Source: Pseudomonas borbori (GTDB lineage: Bacteria; Pseudomonadota; Gammaproteobacteria; Pseudomonadales; Pseudomonadaceae). Taken from it: a stretch of DNA of 54,747 bases. The translations under genes were made by a program, and so were the position numbers. The notes below the pieces were generated by a model. It was not told the DNA's origin, searched no databases, and saw nothing but the letters and a program-made list of their open reading frames with translations. Positions 8,097 through 19,235 of this stretch are shown in pieces. The stretch's first letter is position 1. The number at the start of each line of letters is the position of its first letter. The stretch is taken from the NCBI RefSeq assembly GCF_900115555.1, contig NZ_FOWX01000033.1, forward strand, positions 1-54,747. Reading direction: 5' to 3'.

Positions 8097-8954
8097 TCAG
8101 CGGCTGCGTCGGGCAATCGACAGCAGGCTGGAGGCAAAAATCAGAACGGCACCGATCAACGAGGTCGGATCCGGGGTTTCGCCCCAGCGCAACCAGGCGA
8201 TCATGCCGGCAAAAACGATGGCCAGGTAGGCAAAGGGGCCGATCAGGCCGGGCGGCGCCATGCCGTAGGCCTTGGACATGATTATCTGGCTGGTGGTGGC
8301 AAGCAGGCCGATTACCAGCAGCAGGCTCAGCTCATGATTGCTCAAGGGTTGCCAGGCCCAGGTCAGCGGGATTGCGGAGGCCAGCGCGCTGAATAGCGCG
8401 AAATAGAACACGATGCGATAAGCCGGCTCGGTATCGCTCATCTCGCGGATGGAGACAAAGGCAAAGGCCGCCAGGACGCTGGCCGCCATGCCGATCAGGG
8501 TATTGCCGCCGAGCAGGGCGCTCGAGGGTTTGGCCACCAGCAGCACGCCGAGCAGGCCGATGCCGGTCGTCAGCAGGATGCGCTTGTTCAGCGGTTCCTT
8601 CAGCCACCACCAGGCGATCAGTGGGGTGAACAGCGGCGCCGAGTAGGTGAACAGCATGGCGTCGGCCAGGGGCAGGTGGGCCAGCGCATAGAAGAAGCAG
8701 TACATCGCCGCCAGGCCATAGCCGGTACGCCACAGATGCGCCTTGAGGCGCGTGGTCTTGAGCGGGGCCACGCCCTTGAGCAGGATCAGCGGCAGGAAGA
8801 ACAGCACGCCGACCAGGTTGCGGAAGAACACCACCGACTCGTTATTGACGCTGGTGGAGACTTCGCGCACGCCGACGCCCATCAGCGAGAACAGCAGTGC
8901 CGATAGCGCCAGCAGCGCGGCACCCTGCATGGGTTTGACCATGCGGCTGCTCAT
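8097..8954 (-). CDS. EamA-type drug/metabolite transporter
   Basis: A 285-residue inner-membrane protein with about ten predicted helices in two EamA repeats (for example ALLALSALLFSLMGVGVREV, and later LIGPFAYLAIVFAGMIAWL), typical of the DMT superfamily. The substrate is unknown. Start MSSRMVKPMQG lies 2 bp after the hflD stop (TAAGCATG), so it is translated as the last gene of the nudix-mnmA-hflD operon. It ends just upstream of purB. Confidence 0.85.
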   Translation of the reverse strand: MSSRMVKPMQGAALLALSALLFSLMGVGVREVSTSVNNESVVFFRNLVGVLFFLPLILLKGVAPLKTTRLKAHLWRTGYGLAAMYCFFYALAHLPLADAMLFTYSAPLFTPLIAWWWLKEPLNKRILLTTGIGLLGVLLVAKPSSALLGGNTLIGMAASVLAAFAFVSIREMSDTEPAYRIVFYFALFSALASAIPLTWAWQPLSNHELSLLLVIGLLATTSQIIMSKAYGMAPPGLIGPFAYLAIVFAGMIAWLRWGETPDPTSLIGAVLIFASSLLSIARRSR

Positions 8955-8956
8955 GC

Positions 8957-9577
8957 TTAGCCGCGCAACAGCGGGTAGAGTTCCTTGAGCAGCTTGCCGC
9001 GGCTGAACACCAGCTGCCAGCGGTGGCCGCCGAGCTGACGCCACAGCCGTGCCGAGCGGATGCCGGCGAGCAACAGGGCGCGAATCTTCGCGGCGTTGCT
9101 CGCTTGTTGCAGATGGCGCATGTCGCCCTGTACCTGGATGCGCTGGCGGAAGGTGCTGATGGTGTCCTCGTAGAGACTGCCGCAGGCCGCGATGACGTTG
9201 TCGTGCACCAGGCCGAAATGGCCGACCTGGTTCTGGATCTGGTCCAGGCGGCTGCCCATGACCTGCAGCATGTCATCGCGCTTGGCCAGTTGCCTTTCCA
9301 GCCCGAGCAGGGCCAGGGCGTAGCGCAGCGGTTCGCGCTGCAGGCTGGTCGGATCGCGCTCCAGGGCGCTGATCAGGGCGCGATAGCCCTCGCGCAGGTT
9401 GAGGTCGTCGCCGCCGTACACGTCCAGGGTGCTTTGCGGGTCGCGCACCAGCAGGCTGCCGAGCATGCAGGCCAGTCCTGGCTCGCCAATCTGCCCGGTC
9501 TTGGCCAGCTTGTCGACTAGCACCGCGGCCTCGAATACCGCACCCAGGGCGACCAGTTGTTCCTGCGTTGGACTCAT
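8957..9577 (-). CDS. hflD: High-frequency lysogenization protein HflD homologue
   Basis: A 206-residue all-helical protein of the HflD (DUF489) family. In E. coli it is peripheral on the inner membrane and antagonises phage lambda CII; its cellular role is unclear. Family features: EQLVALGAVFEAAVLVDKLA near the N-terminus, ALALLGLERQLAKRDDML, and HFGLVHDNVIAACGSLYEDT. It overlaps mnmA by 4 bp (ATGA), the same arrangement found in enterobacteria, and is followed 2 bp later by the DMT transporter gene. Confidence 0.9.
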   Translation of the reverse strand: MSPTQEQLVALGAVFEAAVLVDKLAKTGQIGEPGLACMLGSLLVRDPQSTLDVYGGDDLNLREGYRALISALERDPTSLQREPLRYALALLGLERQLAKRDDMLQVMGSRLDQIQNQVGHFGLVHDNVIAACGSLYEDTISTFRQRIQVQGDMRHLQQASNAAKIRALLLAGIRSARLWRQLGGHRWQLVFSRGKLLKELYPLLRG

Positions 9578-10707
9578 GGATGCTTATCCTTGCTGCTCCA
9601 GGGTTCTGCTGTTTCGATCACGCCGCCGCCGAGGCAGACTTCGCCGTCATAGAACACCACTGACTGGCCGGGCGTGACCGCGCGTTGCGGCATGGCGAAA
9701 CTGGCGCGATAGCCGCCGGCGGTTTTTTCCAGGATGCAGGCCTGATCGCCCTGGCGGTAGCGCACCTTGGCGGTCAGCTGGCGTGGTTGGTCGAGTTCGA
9801 TCGGGTTGACCCAGTAAATCTCGGAGGCGAGCAGGGCGCTGGCAAACAGCCAGGGGTGATCGTTGCCCTGGCCGACCACCAGCACATTGCGCTGCAGGTC
9901 TTTTTGCAGCACGTACCAGGGCTCGTCGCTGGCGTCTTTCAGGCCGCCGATGCCCAGGCCCTGGCGCTGGCCGATGGTGTGGTACATCAGGCCGTGATGA
10001 CGGCCGATGACCTCGCCTTCGGTGGTTTCGATATCGCCGGGCTGGGCCGGCAGATACTGCTTGAGGAAGTCGCTGAAGCGCCGCTCGCCGATAAAGCAGA
10101 TGCCGGTCGAGTCTTTCTTCTTCGCCGTGGCCAGCTCATATTTTTCGGCGATGGCGCGCACCGCCGGCTTTTCCAGCTCGCCCACCGGGAACAGGGTCTT
10201 GGCGATCTGCTCGCCACCCACGGCATGCAGGAAGTAGCTCTGGTCCTTGTTCGGGTCCAGACCCTTGAGCAGTTCGGTGCGGCCTCCGCGATCGCGCCGA
10301 CGCACATAGTGGCCGGTGGCGATCAGATCGGCGCCGAGGGCCAGGGCGTAGTCGAGGAAGGCCTTGAACTTGATTTCGCGGTTGCACAGGATGTCCGGGT
10401 TGGGCGTGCGCCCGGCCTTGTATTCGGCGAGGAAATGCTCGAATACGTTGTCCCAGTACTCCGCGGCGAAGTTGGCGGTGTGCAGTTTGATGCCGATCTT
10501 GTCGCACACGGCCTGGGCATCGGCCAGGTCATCCATGGCGGTGCAGTATTCGGTGCCGTCGTCTTCGTCCCAGTTCTTCATGAACAGGCCTTCGACCTGA
10601 TAACCCTGCTCGAGCAGCAGCAGGGCAGAGACGGAGGAGTCCACGCCGCCGGACATGCCGACTATGACGCGTTGCTGTTCTGGGCCGGGGAGGGCTGGAT
10701 CACGCAT
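9574..10707 (-). CDS. mnmA: tRNA 2-thiouridine(34) synthase MnmA
   Basis: Adds sulfur to U34 of tRNA-Lys, -Glu and -Gln using persulfide delivered by the Tus relay, whose genes tusBCDE are also in this window. The protein is 377 residues. The PP-loop SGGVDSS that binds ATP is near residue 19. The two catalytic cysteines lie in DILCNREIKF and STGICFIGERRF, both intact. The tRNA-binding segment around GLMYHTIGQRQGLGIGG is present. Start MRDPALPG is the first ATG before the PP-loop. It lies 60 bp downstream of a nudix gene and overlaps hflD by 4 bp. Confidence 0.96.
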   Translation of the reverse strand: MRDPALPGPEQQRVIVGMSGGVDSSVSALLLLEQGYQVEGLFMKNWDEDDGTEYCTAMDDLADAQAVCDKIGIKLHTANFAAEYWDNVFEHFLAEYKAGRTPNPDILCNREIKFKAFLDYALALGADLIATGHYVRRRDRGGRTELLKGLDPNKDQSYFLHAVGGEQIAKTLFPVGELEKPAVRAIAEKYELATAKKKDSTGICFIGERRFSDFLKQYLPAQPGDIETTEGEVIGRHHGLMYHTIGQRQGLGIGGLKDASDEPWYVLQKDLQRNVLVVGQGNDHPWLFASALLASEIYWVNPIELDQPRQLTAKVRYRQGDQACILEKTAGGYRASFAMPQRAVTPGQSVVFYDGEVCLGGGVIETAEPWSSKDKHP

Positions 10708-10769
10708 GGGGGTGTCTGCACAAAAGACGAAATTCTAACAGGCTGGCGGTGCCAAGGCTAAGTCGGTAT

Positions 10770-11210
10770 TCAATCACGAATAACTTCCAGGTCATGCAGC
10801 GGACCGGCGAGGTAGTCGTCGATGCAGCGCAGGACCAGCTCGCTGCGCCAGCGTTCTGGCTGGCTGGACAGCTCATCGCGGGTTAGCCATGCCGTGCCGA
10901 CGATATCGCTGTCCAGGCTGCGTTGCGGATGATGGTGCAGCGCTTTGGCGACAAAGCAGACGCGCTGATAGGTCACCCCATTGCTCGGCGCGGTATACAG
11001 GTAAATGCCGACGAGGCCGGTGAGTTCGACATCCCAGCCGGTTTCTTCCAGTGTCTCGCGCAGCGCTGCCTCACGCAGGGTTTCGTTGGCCTCGAGATGG
11101 CCGGCGGGCTGATTGAGCACCAGGCGCCCGCCCTTGAGCTCTTCGACGAGGAGAAAGCGGCCCTGGCTTTCGACGACAGTGGCAACGGTGATGTGGGGAT
11201 GCCAATCCAT
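10770..11210 (-). CDS. NUDIX hydrolase (NudJ-like phosphatase)
   Basis: A 146-residue nudix enzyme. The nudix box is complete: GHLEANETLREAALRETLEE followed by TGW, with the metal-binding REtLEE core. Similar genes just upstream of mnmA/hflD in gamma-proteobacteria are annotated NudJ (HMP-PP phosphatase / dinucleotide hydrolase). Start MDWHPHITVATVV is preferred because an AGGGCAC ribosome-binding site precedes it and the family starts there. It is the first gene of the nudix-mnmA-hflD-DMT operon and lies downstream of the idh terminator. Confidence 0.88.
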   Translation of the reverse strand: MDWHPHITVATVVESQGRFLLVEELKGGRLVLNQPAGHLEANETLREAALRETLEETGWDVELTGLVGIYLYTAPSNGVTYQRVCFVAKALHHHPQRSLDSDIVGTAWLTRDELSSQPERWRSELVLRCIDDYLAGPLHDLEVIRD

Positions 11211-11283
11211 GTGTGTGCCCTGTAGGAATGGGTCGATCATAAGCAGTCGCTGGTCGGCGGCCTGCCTGGCCTGCACAAGCAGA

Positions 11284-11305
11284 AACCCCGGCACACGGCC
11301 GGGGT
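11284..11305 (-). terminator. Rho-independent terminator of idh
   Basis: ACCCCGGC-ACAC-GGCCGGGGT hairpin with a short T stretch on the minus strand, 40 bp beyond the idh stop. Confidence 0.7.
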
Positions 11306-11345
11306 CTCTGGTCATGCGGCGCGCTCAGGCGCCAGCTGTTGCACC

Positions 11346-13571
<2,226 letters not shown>

Positions 13572-14095
13572 TTAGGATTAACTCTCTTCTTTGCTAGGCG
13601 AGCACAGAATCTCGAGATGCGCAGGTAGGCGCGTTCGCTCAAAGTCGTCAATGAGCCGAAAGTCGAGGATTTGCCGCGGTGATGTGGGGTGCACCAGTAG
13701 AGCGTTGAGCAGTTGAACGGTTGGATTGCGGTAGCAACTCGACCGGTTCAAGGGCCGACTGCCTCGTTCAAGACAGGCAAACCCCTATGACTCGTTAGTC
13801 ACGGCGCGCAGTATATCATTGCACTAAGGTACTGAAGAATGCCCTTGTGCCTACAGGGGTCTGTCGGACTTGACCGTTGGTAGCGAGGGGCGGTCCGGCT
13901 TGAGGCAATTTGGCTGCTTTCCCGAGGCGAATAGCTGGGCTATTTAACGAAAAAATGACCAAACCCGGTTTTTTCGTAGTGGAACGGCGTTAAATTCGCC
14001 AGCCTCCTGTAGACGAAGGAACAGGTAGTCTCACCCGATTCAAGTGGGTTACGCTCGGGAGAGATATGATTTCTAACCACAAAGCGGAGTCCAGC
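13572..14095. other. Divergent promoter region between idh and icd
   Basis: 524 bp without a gene. It should hold two opposed promoters. One 9-bp inverted repeat (13947-13977) and a CTGTCGGACTT motif (13860-13870) are the only structures noted. Confidence 0.6.
13947..13977. repeat. Perfect 9-bp inverted repeat upstream of icd
   Basis: ACGAAAAAA (13947-13955) and TTTTTTCGT (13969-13977) are exact reverse complements around a 13-base loop, about 120 bp ahead of the icd start. It could be an operator or a leader hairpin; no regulator is recognised. Confidence 0.5.
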
Positions 14096-15352
14096 ATGGG
14101 ATACCAAAAGATCCAGGTGCCAGCAACCGGTGACAAAATCACCGTCAATGCCGATATGTCGCTTAACGTACCGGACAACCCGGTCATCCCTTACATCGAG
14201 GGTGACGGCATCGGCGTCGATATCAGCCCGGTGATGATCAAGGTCGTCGATGCAGCCGTCGAAAAAGCCTACGGCGGCCAGCGCAAGATTTCCTGGATGG
14301 AAGTTTACGCTGGCGAGAAAGCCACCCAGGTGTATGACCAGGACACCTGGCTGCCTCAGGAAACCCTGGATGCGGTCAAGGATTACGTCGTCTCCATCAA
14401 GGGGCCGCTGACCACGCCGGTCGGTGGTGGCATCCGCTCCCTCAACGTAGCCCTGCGCCAGCAACTGGATCTGTATGTCTGCCTGCGCCCGGTGCGCTGG
14501 TTCGAAGGCGTGCCCAGCCCGGTGAAGAAGCCTGGCGACGTCGACATGACCATCTTCCGGGAGAATTCCGAAGATATTTATGCCGGCATCGAGTGGAAAG
14601 CCGGCTCGCCGGAAGCGAACAAGGTCATCAAGTTCCTCAAGGAAGAAATGGGGGTTACCAAGATCCGTTTCGACCAGGACTGCGGTATCGGCGTCAAGCC
14701 GGTTTCCAAGGAAGGCACTCAGCGTCTGGCGCGCAAGGCCCTGCAGTATGTGGTCGACAACGACCGCGACTCGCTGACCATCGTGCACAAAGGCAACATC
14801 ATGAAGTTCACCGAAGGTGCCTTCAAGGAGTGGGCCTACGAGATTGCCGCCGAAGAATTCGGCGCGACCCTGCTCGATGGCGGCCCCTGGATGCAGTTCA
14901 AGAACCCGAAAACCGGCAAGAACGTCATCGTCAAGGACGCCATCGCCGACGCCATGCTGCAGCAGATCCTGCTGCGTCCGGCCGAATACGACGTAATTGC
15001 CACCCTGAACCTCAATGGTGACTACCTGTCCGACGCCCTGGCGGCCGAAGTAGGTGGTATTGGCATCGCTCCGGGTGCCAACCTGTCCGATACCGTTGCC
15101 ATGTTCGAAGCAACTCACGGCACCGCGCCGAAGTACGCTGGCAAGGACCAGGTGAACCCGGGGTCGCTGATCCTGTCCGCCGAAATGATGCTGCGTCACA
15201 TGGGCTGGACCGAGGCGGCCGACCTGATCATCAAAGGCACCAATGGCGCCATCTCGGCCAAGACCGTGACCTACGACTTCGAGCGTCTGATGGAGGGCGC
15301 CCAGTTGCTGTCCTGTTCGCAGTTCGGCGATGCCATGATCGCTCATATGTGA
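14096..15352 (+). CDS. icd: NADP-dependent isocitrate dehydrogenase, dimeric type
   Basis: A 418-residue homodimeric isocitrate dehydrogenase of the TCA cycle. Start MGYQKIQVPATGDKI follows GGAGTCCAGC and matches the family; an upstream in-frame ATG at 14066 is not conserved. The substrate loop GGIRSLNVALRQQ contains Ser115, the equivalent of E. coli Ser113, which AceK phosphorylates to divert isocitrate to the glyoxylate shunt. The NADP site is TFEAT-type (MFEATHGTAPKYAGKD). A bidirectional terminator separates it from the convergent cspD. Confidence 0.97.
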   Translation: MGYQKIQVPATGDKITVNADMSLNVPDNPVIPYIEGDGIGVDISPVMIKVVDAAVEKAYGGQRKISWMEVYAGEKATQVYDQDTWLPQETLDAVKDYVVSIKGPLTTPVGGGIRSLNVALRQQLDLYVCLRPVRWFEGVPSPVKKPGDVDMTIFRENSEDIYAGIEWKAGSPEANKVIKFLKEEMGVTKIRFDQDCGIGVKPVSKEGTQRLARKALQYVVDNDRDSLTIVHKGNIMKFTEGAFKEWAYEIAAEEFGATLLDGGPWMQFKNPKTGKNVIVKDAIADAMLQQILLRPAEYDVIATLNLNGDYLSDALAAEVGGIGIAPGANLSDTVAMFEATHGTAPKYAGKDQVNPGSLILSAEMMLRHMGWTEAADLIIKGTNGAISAKTVTYDFERLMEGAQLLSCSQFGDAMIAHM

Positions 15353-15366
15353 GTTGATCGACGGTA

Positions 15367-15400
15367 ACAAAAAGACCGGTCAAGTGACCGGTCTTTTTGT
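15367..15400. terminator. Bidirectional terminator between icd and cspD
   Basis: ACAAAAAGACCGGTCA faces its complement through TGACCGGTCTTTTTGT, giving a near-perfect long stem with A and T tracts on either side. It serves both convergent genes. Confidence 0.92.
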
Positions 15401-15430
15401 TATGGGTATTTGTTATGGATAGCCAGTCAT

Positions 15431-15694
15431 TCAGACTTCAAGCGCATTGCCGTGGGGCTGACTTACAGCAACAGGTGCTTCGGTGGTGGCCGACAGCGCG
15501 CTGATGTTCACGGCGTGGAGCCCTTTGGGGCCTTGAATGATATCGAAACTCACCGCCTGGCCTGCCTTGAGGGTTTTATAACCGTCCATCTGAATCGCCG
15601 AGTAATGAGCGAATAGATCCTCGTCCCGACCGTCGGCCAGAATGAACCCATAGCCCTTGGCGTTATTGAACCATTTGACCTTACCGCTAAGCAT
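15431..15694 (-). CDS. cspD: Cold-shock-domain protein CspD
   Basis: An 87-residue cold-shock protein with a single OB fold that binds single-stranded nucleic acid. RNP1 is KGYGFI and RNP2 is LFAHYSAI, preceded by the usual SGKVKWFNNAKGYGF start. The C-terminal tail of about 18 residues beyond the core is typical of CspD, which in E. coli inhibits replication in stationary phase. The start follows AGAGGGATATCAGC. As in many gamma-proteobacteria it is divergent from clpS-clpA. Confidence 0.93.
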   Translation of the reverse strand: MLSGKVKWFNNAKGYGFILADGRDEDLFAHYSAIQMDGYKTLKAGQAVSFDIIQGPKGLHAVNISALSATTEAPVAVSQPHGNALEV

Positions 15695-15927
15695 GCTGAT
15701 ATCCCTCTGCAAAGAACTCCACCACTGGAGTATCATCCACTTCTGATTCCGCGCGCGAATCAACTGGCTTGGGCGAGGGCGCGGAATTCCTCATACCGAC
15801 GCAAGTGGGTATTTATTGTTTGTAACACCGATTTGCCGTTAGTCAAGGCGATGCTGCAACTGCCTGAGAACCCGGTCAAACTCCATCTACCATCCGTACT
15901 CGCTCAGCCACGAACCTTTATTCCGAC

Positions 15928-16290
15928 ATGCATGCAAGTAGCCAGATTCGACTAACCTTCAATCAGGATCGCCCGGCAACGCATGAGGACGATTCCACCG
16001 GCCTAGCCGTGCAGGAATCCAAACCTGCGCTGCAGGCGCCACCGCTGTATAAAGTGGTCATATTCAATGATGACTACACACCGATGGATTTCGTGGTCGA
16101 AGTGCTCGAGGTGTTTTTCAACTTGAACCGGGAGCTGGCGACCAGAATCATGCTGACCGTCCACACAGAGGGACGGGCAGTCTGCGGAGTGTTTACCCGC
16201 GACATCGCCGAAACCAAGGCCATGCAGGTTAATCAGTACGCTAGAGAAAGCCAGCATCCGCTACTCTGTGAGATAGAGAAGGACGGTTAA
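15928..16290 (+). CDS. clpS: ClpS, ClpA adaptor
   Basis: A 120-residue adaptor that delivers N-degron substrates to ClpAP. The ClpS core begins PPLYKVVIFNDDYTPMDFVV; the NDDYTPM segment and the later VHTEGRAVCGVFTRDIAETK line the pocket for the N-terminal residue. The N-terminal 40 residues are the flexible extension that enters the ClpA pore. It is 29 bp upstream of clpA. The same window encodes Bpt and Aat, which create the N-degrons ClpS reads. Confidence 0.96.
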   Translation: MHASSQIRLTFNQDRPATHEDDSTGLAVQESKPALQAPPLYKVVIFNDDYTPMDFVVEVLEVFFNLNRELATRIMLTVHTEGRAVCGVFTRDIAETKAMQVNQYARESQHPLLCEIEKDG

Positions 16291-16319
16291 CGCCGGCCGC
16301 TTGGGCATGAGGTGAAGCC

Positions 16320-18590
16320 ATGTTAAATCGAGAGCTCGAAGTCACCCTCAATCTGGCCTTCAAGGAGGCTCGCACCAAGCGTCATGAATTCATGACGGTT
16401 GAGCACCTCCTTTTGGCTCTATTGGATAACGAGGCCGCCGCCAGCGTATTGCGCGCATGTGGCGCCAACCTCGACAAATTGCGCCACGACCTTCAGGAGT
16501 TCATCGATTCCACCACTCCGCTGATCCCGCAGCATGACGAGGAGCGTGAGACTCAGCCGACCCTGGGCTTTCAGCGAGTATTACAGCGCGCCGTCTTTCA
16601 TGTGCAAAGCTCCGGCAAGCGAGAGGTGACGGGCGCCAACGTGTTGGTGGCGATTTTCAGCGAGCAGGAAAGTCAGGCCGTGTTCCTGCTCAAGCAGCAG
16701 AGCGTTGCGCGCATCGATGTGGTCAATTTCATCGCCCATGGCATTTCCAAAGTGCCAGGGCATGGTGGCCATACCGAAAGCGAGCAGGATATACAGGACG
16801 AGGAGGGTGGCGAGCCCTCTGCGTCCGGCAATCCTCTGGATGCTTACACCAGCAATCTCAACGAATTGGCGCGCCAGGGGCGGATCGATCCGCTGGTCGG
16901 GCGAGAGCTGGAAGTCGAGCGGGTCGCGCAGATCCTGGCGCGCCGGCGCAAGAACAACCCGCTGCTGGTAGGTGAGGCTGGCGTGGGTAAAACCGCGATA
17001 GCCGAGGGCTTGGCCAAACGCATTGTCGATAATCAGGTGCCCGACCTGCTGGCTACCAGCGTGGTCTACTCGCTGGATCTGGGCGCTTTGCTGGCCGGCA
17101 CCAAGTACCGCGGCGACTTCGAGAAGCGTCTCAAGGCGCTGCTCAACGAGTTGCGCAAGCGCCCGCACGCCATTCTGTTCATCGACGAGATCCACACCAT
17201 CATCGGTGCAGGGGCTGCCTCGGGCGGGGTGATGGATGCTTCCAACCTGCTCAAGCCAATGTTGTCTTCGGGGGAAATCCGCTGCATTGGCTCCACTACC
17301 TTCCAGGAGTTTCGCGGCATTTTCGAGAAGGATCGCGCCCTGGCGCGGCGCTTCCAGAAGGTCGATGTCAGCGAGCCTTCGGTGGATGATACCTATGGCA
17401 TTCTCAAGGGGCTCAAGGGTCGCTTCGAGCAACACCATAGCATTGAGTACAGCGACGAAGCTCTGCGCGCCGCAGCCGAGCTTGCTGCGCGCTATATCAA
17501 TGATCGGCACATGCCGGACAAGGCTATCGACGTAATCGACGAGGCGGGCGCCTATCAGCGCCTGCAACCAGTGGAGAAGCGGGTCAAGCGCATCGAAGTG
17601 GCGCAGGTCGAGGATATCGTGGCGAAAATCGCACGAATTCCGCCAAAGCACGTCAGCAGTTCGGACAAGGAGCTGCTACGCAACCTGGAGCGCGATCTCA
17701 AGCTGACGGTGTTCGGTCAGGAAGCCGCCATCGACTCCCTGTCCACAGCGATCAAGTTGTCACGGGCCGGGCTCAAGGCGCCAGACAAACCGGTCGGCTC
17801 GTTCCTCTTCGCCGGTCCTACCGGGGTCGGTAAAACCGAAGCGGCTCGCCAACTGTCCAAGGCGCTGGGGGTCGAGCTGGTGCGCTTCGATATGTCCGAG
17901 TATATGGAGCGGCATACGGTTTCCCGGCTGATCGGCGCACCGCCTGGTTATGTCGGTTTCGATCAGGGCGGCCTGCTGACCGAAGCCATCACCAAGACGC
18001 CGCATTGTGTCCTGCTGCTCGATGAAATCGAGAAGGCTCATCCGGAGGTCTTCAACCTGCTGTTGCAGGTAATGGATCACGGTACCCTAACTGACAATAA
18101 CGGGCGCAAGGCGGATTTCCGCAACGTGATCCTGATCATGACCACCAACGCCGGTGCGGAAACCGCGGCGCGGGCGTCTATTGGTTTCACCTACCAGGAC
18201 CATGCGTCCGATGCCATGGAAGTGATCAAGAAGAGCTTTACGCCGGAGTTCCGCAATCGCCTGGACACCATCATCCAGTTTGGCCGACTGAGCCATGAAG
18301 TGATCAAGAGTATCGTCGACAAGTTCCTCACCGAACTGCAGGCGCAACTCGAAGACAAGCACGTGATGCTCGAGGTCAGCGATGCCGCGCGCGGCTGGCT
18401 GGCGGAGAAAGGTTACGACGTGCAGATGGGGGCAAGGCCGATGGCACGCTTGATTCAGGAGAAACTCAAGCGCCCTCTGGCGGAGCAGATCCTGTTTGGC
18501 GAACTGGCCGAGCACGGCGGCGTGGCTCATGTCGATCTCAGTGGCGACGAATTGACCTTTGAATTCGAAACCACTGCGGAAATGGCCTGA
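16320..18590 (+). CDS. clpA: ATP-dependent Clp protease ATPase subunit ClpA
   Basis: A 756-residue double AAA+ unfoldase that partners ClpP. The N-domain (about 1-145) binds ClpS. D1 has Walker A GEAGVGKT (218-225) and Walker B ILFIDEIHT. D2 has Walker A GPTGVGKT (499-506) and Walker B CVLLLDEIEKAHPEV. The IGF tripeptide that docks on ClpP is in RASIGFTYQD, so it is a true ClpA and not ClpB. The linker between N-domain and D1 is acidic. It is followed by a strong bidirectional hairpin. Confidence 0.97.
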   Translation: MLNRELEVTLNLAFKEARTKRHEFMTVEHLLLALLDNEAAASVLRACGANLDKLRHDLQEFIDSTTPLIPQHDEERETQPTLGFQRVLQRAVFHVQSSGKREVTGANVLVAIFSEQESQAVFLLKQQSVARIDVVNFIAHGISKVPGHGGHTESEQDIQDEEGGEPSASGNPLDAYTSNLNELARQGRIDPLVGRELEVERVAQILARRRKNNPLLVGEAGVGKTAIAEGLAKRIVDNQVPDLLATSVVYSLDLGALLAGTKYRGDFEKRLKALLNELRKRPHAILFIDEIHTIIGAGAASGGVMDASNLLKPMLSSGEIRCIGSTTFQEFRGIFEKDRALARRFQKVDVSEPSVDDTYGILKGLKGRFEQHHSIEYSDEALRAAAELAARYINDRHMPDKAIDVIDEAGAYQRLQPVEKRVKRIEVAQVEDIVAKIARIPPKHVSSSDKELLRNLERDLKLTVFGQEAAIDSLSTAIKLSRAGLKAPDKPVGSFLFAGPTGVGKTEAARQLSKALGVELVRFDMSEYMERHTVSRLIGAPPGYVGFDQGGLLTEAITKTPHCVLLLDEIEKAHPEVFNLLLQVMDHGTLTDNNGRKADFRNVILIMTTNAGAETAARASIGFTYQDHASDAMEVIKKSFTPEFRNRLDTIIQFGRLSHEVIKSIVDKFLTELQAQLEDKHVMLEVSDAARGWLAEKGYDVQMGARPMARLIQEKLKRPLAEQILFGELAEHGGVAHVDLSGDELTFEFETTAEMA

Positions 18591-18614
18591 TGCCACCCTT
18601 GCCTTAGCTGAATA

Positions 18615-18659
18615 GTGCTCACAAAAACGCCCGGCAATGCCGGGCGTTTTTGTGAGCAC
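18615..18659 (+). terminator. Strong hairpin after clpA
   Basis: GTGCTCACAAAAACGCCCGGCA faces its exact complement (18638-18659) around one or two bases, giving a stem of over 20 bp with a T run inside. It terminates clpA and could act in both directions. Confidence 0.9.
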
Positions 18660-18771
18660 CTGAAATTCGATCAGTGCTTGAAAAACCGGATGCAAGGAGA
18701 TCGAGGCTGGCTGACAGGAGGCCTGGCAAGACAGTGAAGCAGAAGGCGATCTGTTCGACTCGCGGCATCCT

Positions 18772-18821
18772 GGAGGCTGTCGGACTTTAGCTGAAGGTCA
18801 ATCTCGAGTCCGGCAGGCTCC
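18772..18821. repeat. Imperfect inverted repeat with CTGTCGGAC core
   Basis: GGAGGCTGTCGGACT (18772-18786) pairs with AGTCCGGCAGGCTCC (18807-18821) at 13 of 15 positions. The core CTGTCGGAC recurs at 13860 and, reversed, at 45363, which suggests a dispersed REP-like element. Confidence 0.45.
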
Positions 18822-18909
18822 TGGGGCAGGGTAAAGCACGCACAGGGCTGCGCCTTTGCTAACCTGTTTTCATGCCTGTGAGTGAATGCAGCGGTTTCTC
18901 AAAACCCTG

Positions 18910-19128
18910 TTAACGGGCGCGGTAGGTGATACGACCTTTGCTAAGGTCATAAGGTGTCAGCTCTACACGAACCTTATCGCCTGTCAGAATGCGGATATAG
19001 TTTTTGCGCATCTTCCCGGAGATGTGCGCGGTAACGACGTGCCCGTTTTCCAACTCCACACGGAACATGGTGTTGGGCAGGGTGTCGACGACAGTGCCTT
19101 CCATTTCGAAGCTGTCTTCTTTCGACAT
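18910..19128 (-). CDS. infA: Translation initiation factor IF-1
   Basis: A 72-residue OB-fold factor that binds the ribosomal A site during initiation. The start [20 protein letters not shown] and the end [12 protein letters not shown] match the family exactly in length. It lies downstream of bpt on the same strand with a 107-bp gap, so it may have its own promoter. Confidence 0.96.
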
Positions 19129-19235
19129 GCAGTAAAGCCCTCGGTATCCAAAGTATGACCATGGCCCGGCGCAACTGGCTCCAGGCAAAAGCGGCGTGCA
19201 TTGTGCCCGAAAAGGAGGGTGCGCGCCAAGTGACT

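Larger units (their letters stand above)
18591..18909. other. Intergenic region between convergent clpA and infA
   Basis: No gene seen. It contains the clpA terminator and an imperfect inverted repeat at 18772-18821. Confidence 0.6.

Noticed and set aside
13940..15370. Open frame of about 476 codons opposite icd
   Set aside because: Antisense to a fully conserved isocitrate dehydrogenase gene and without a plausible start.
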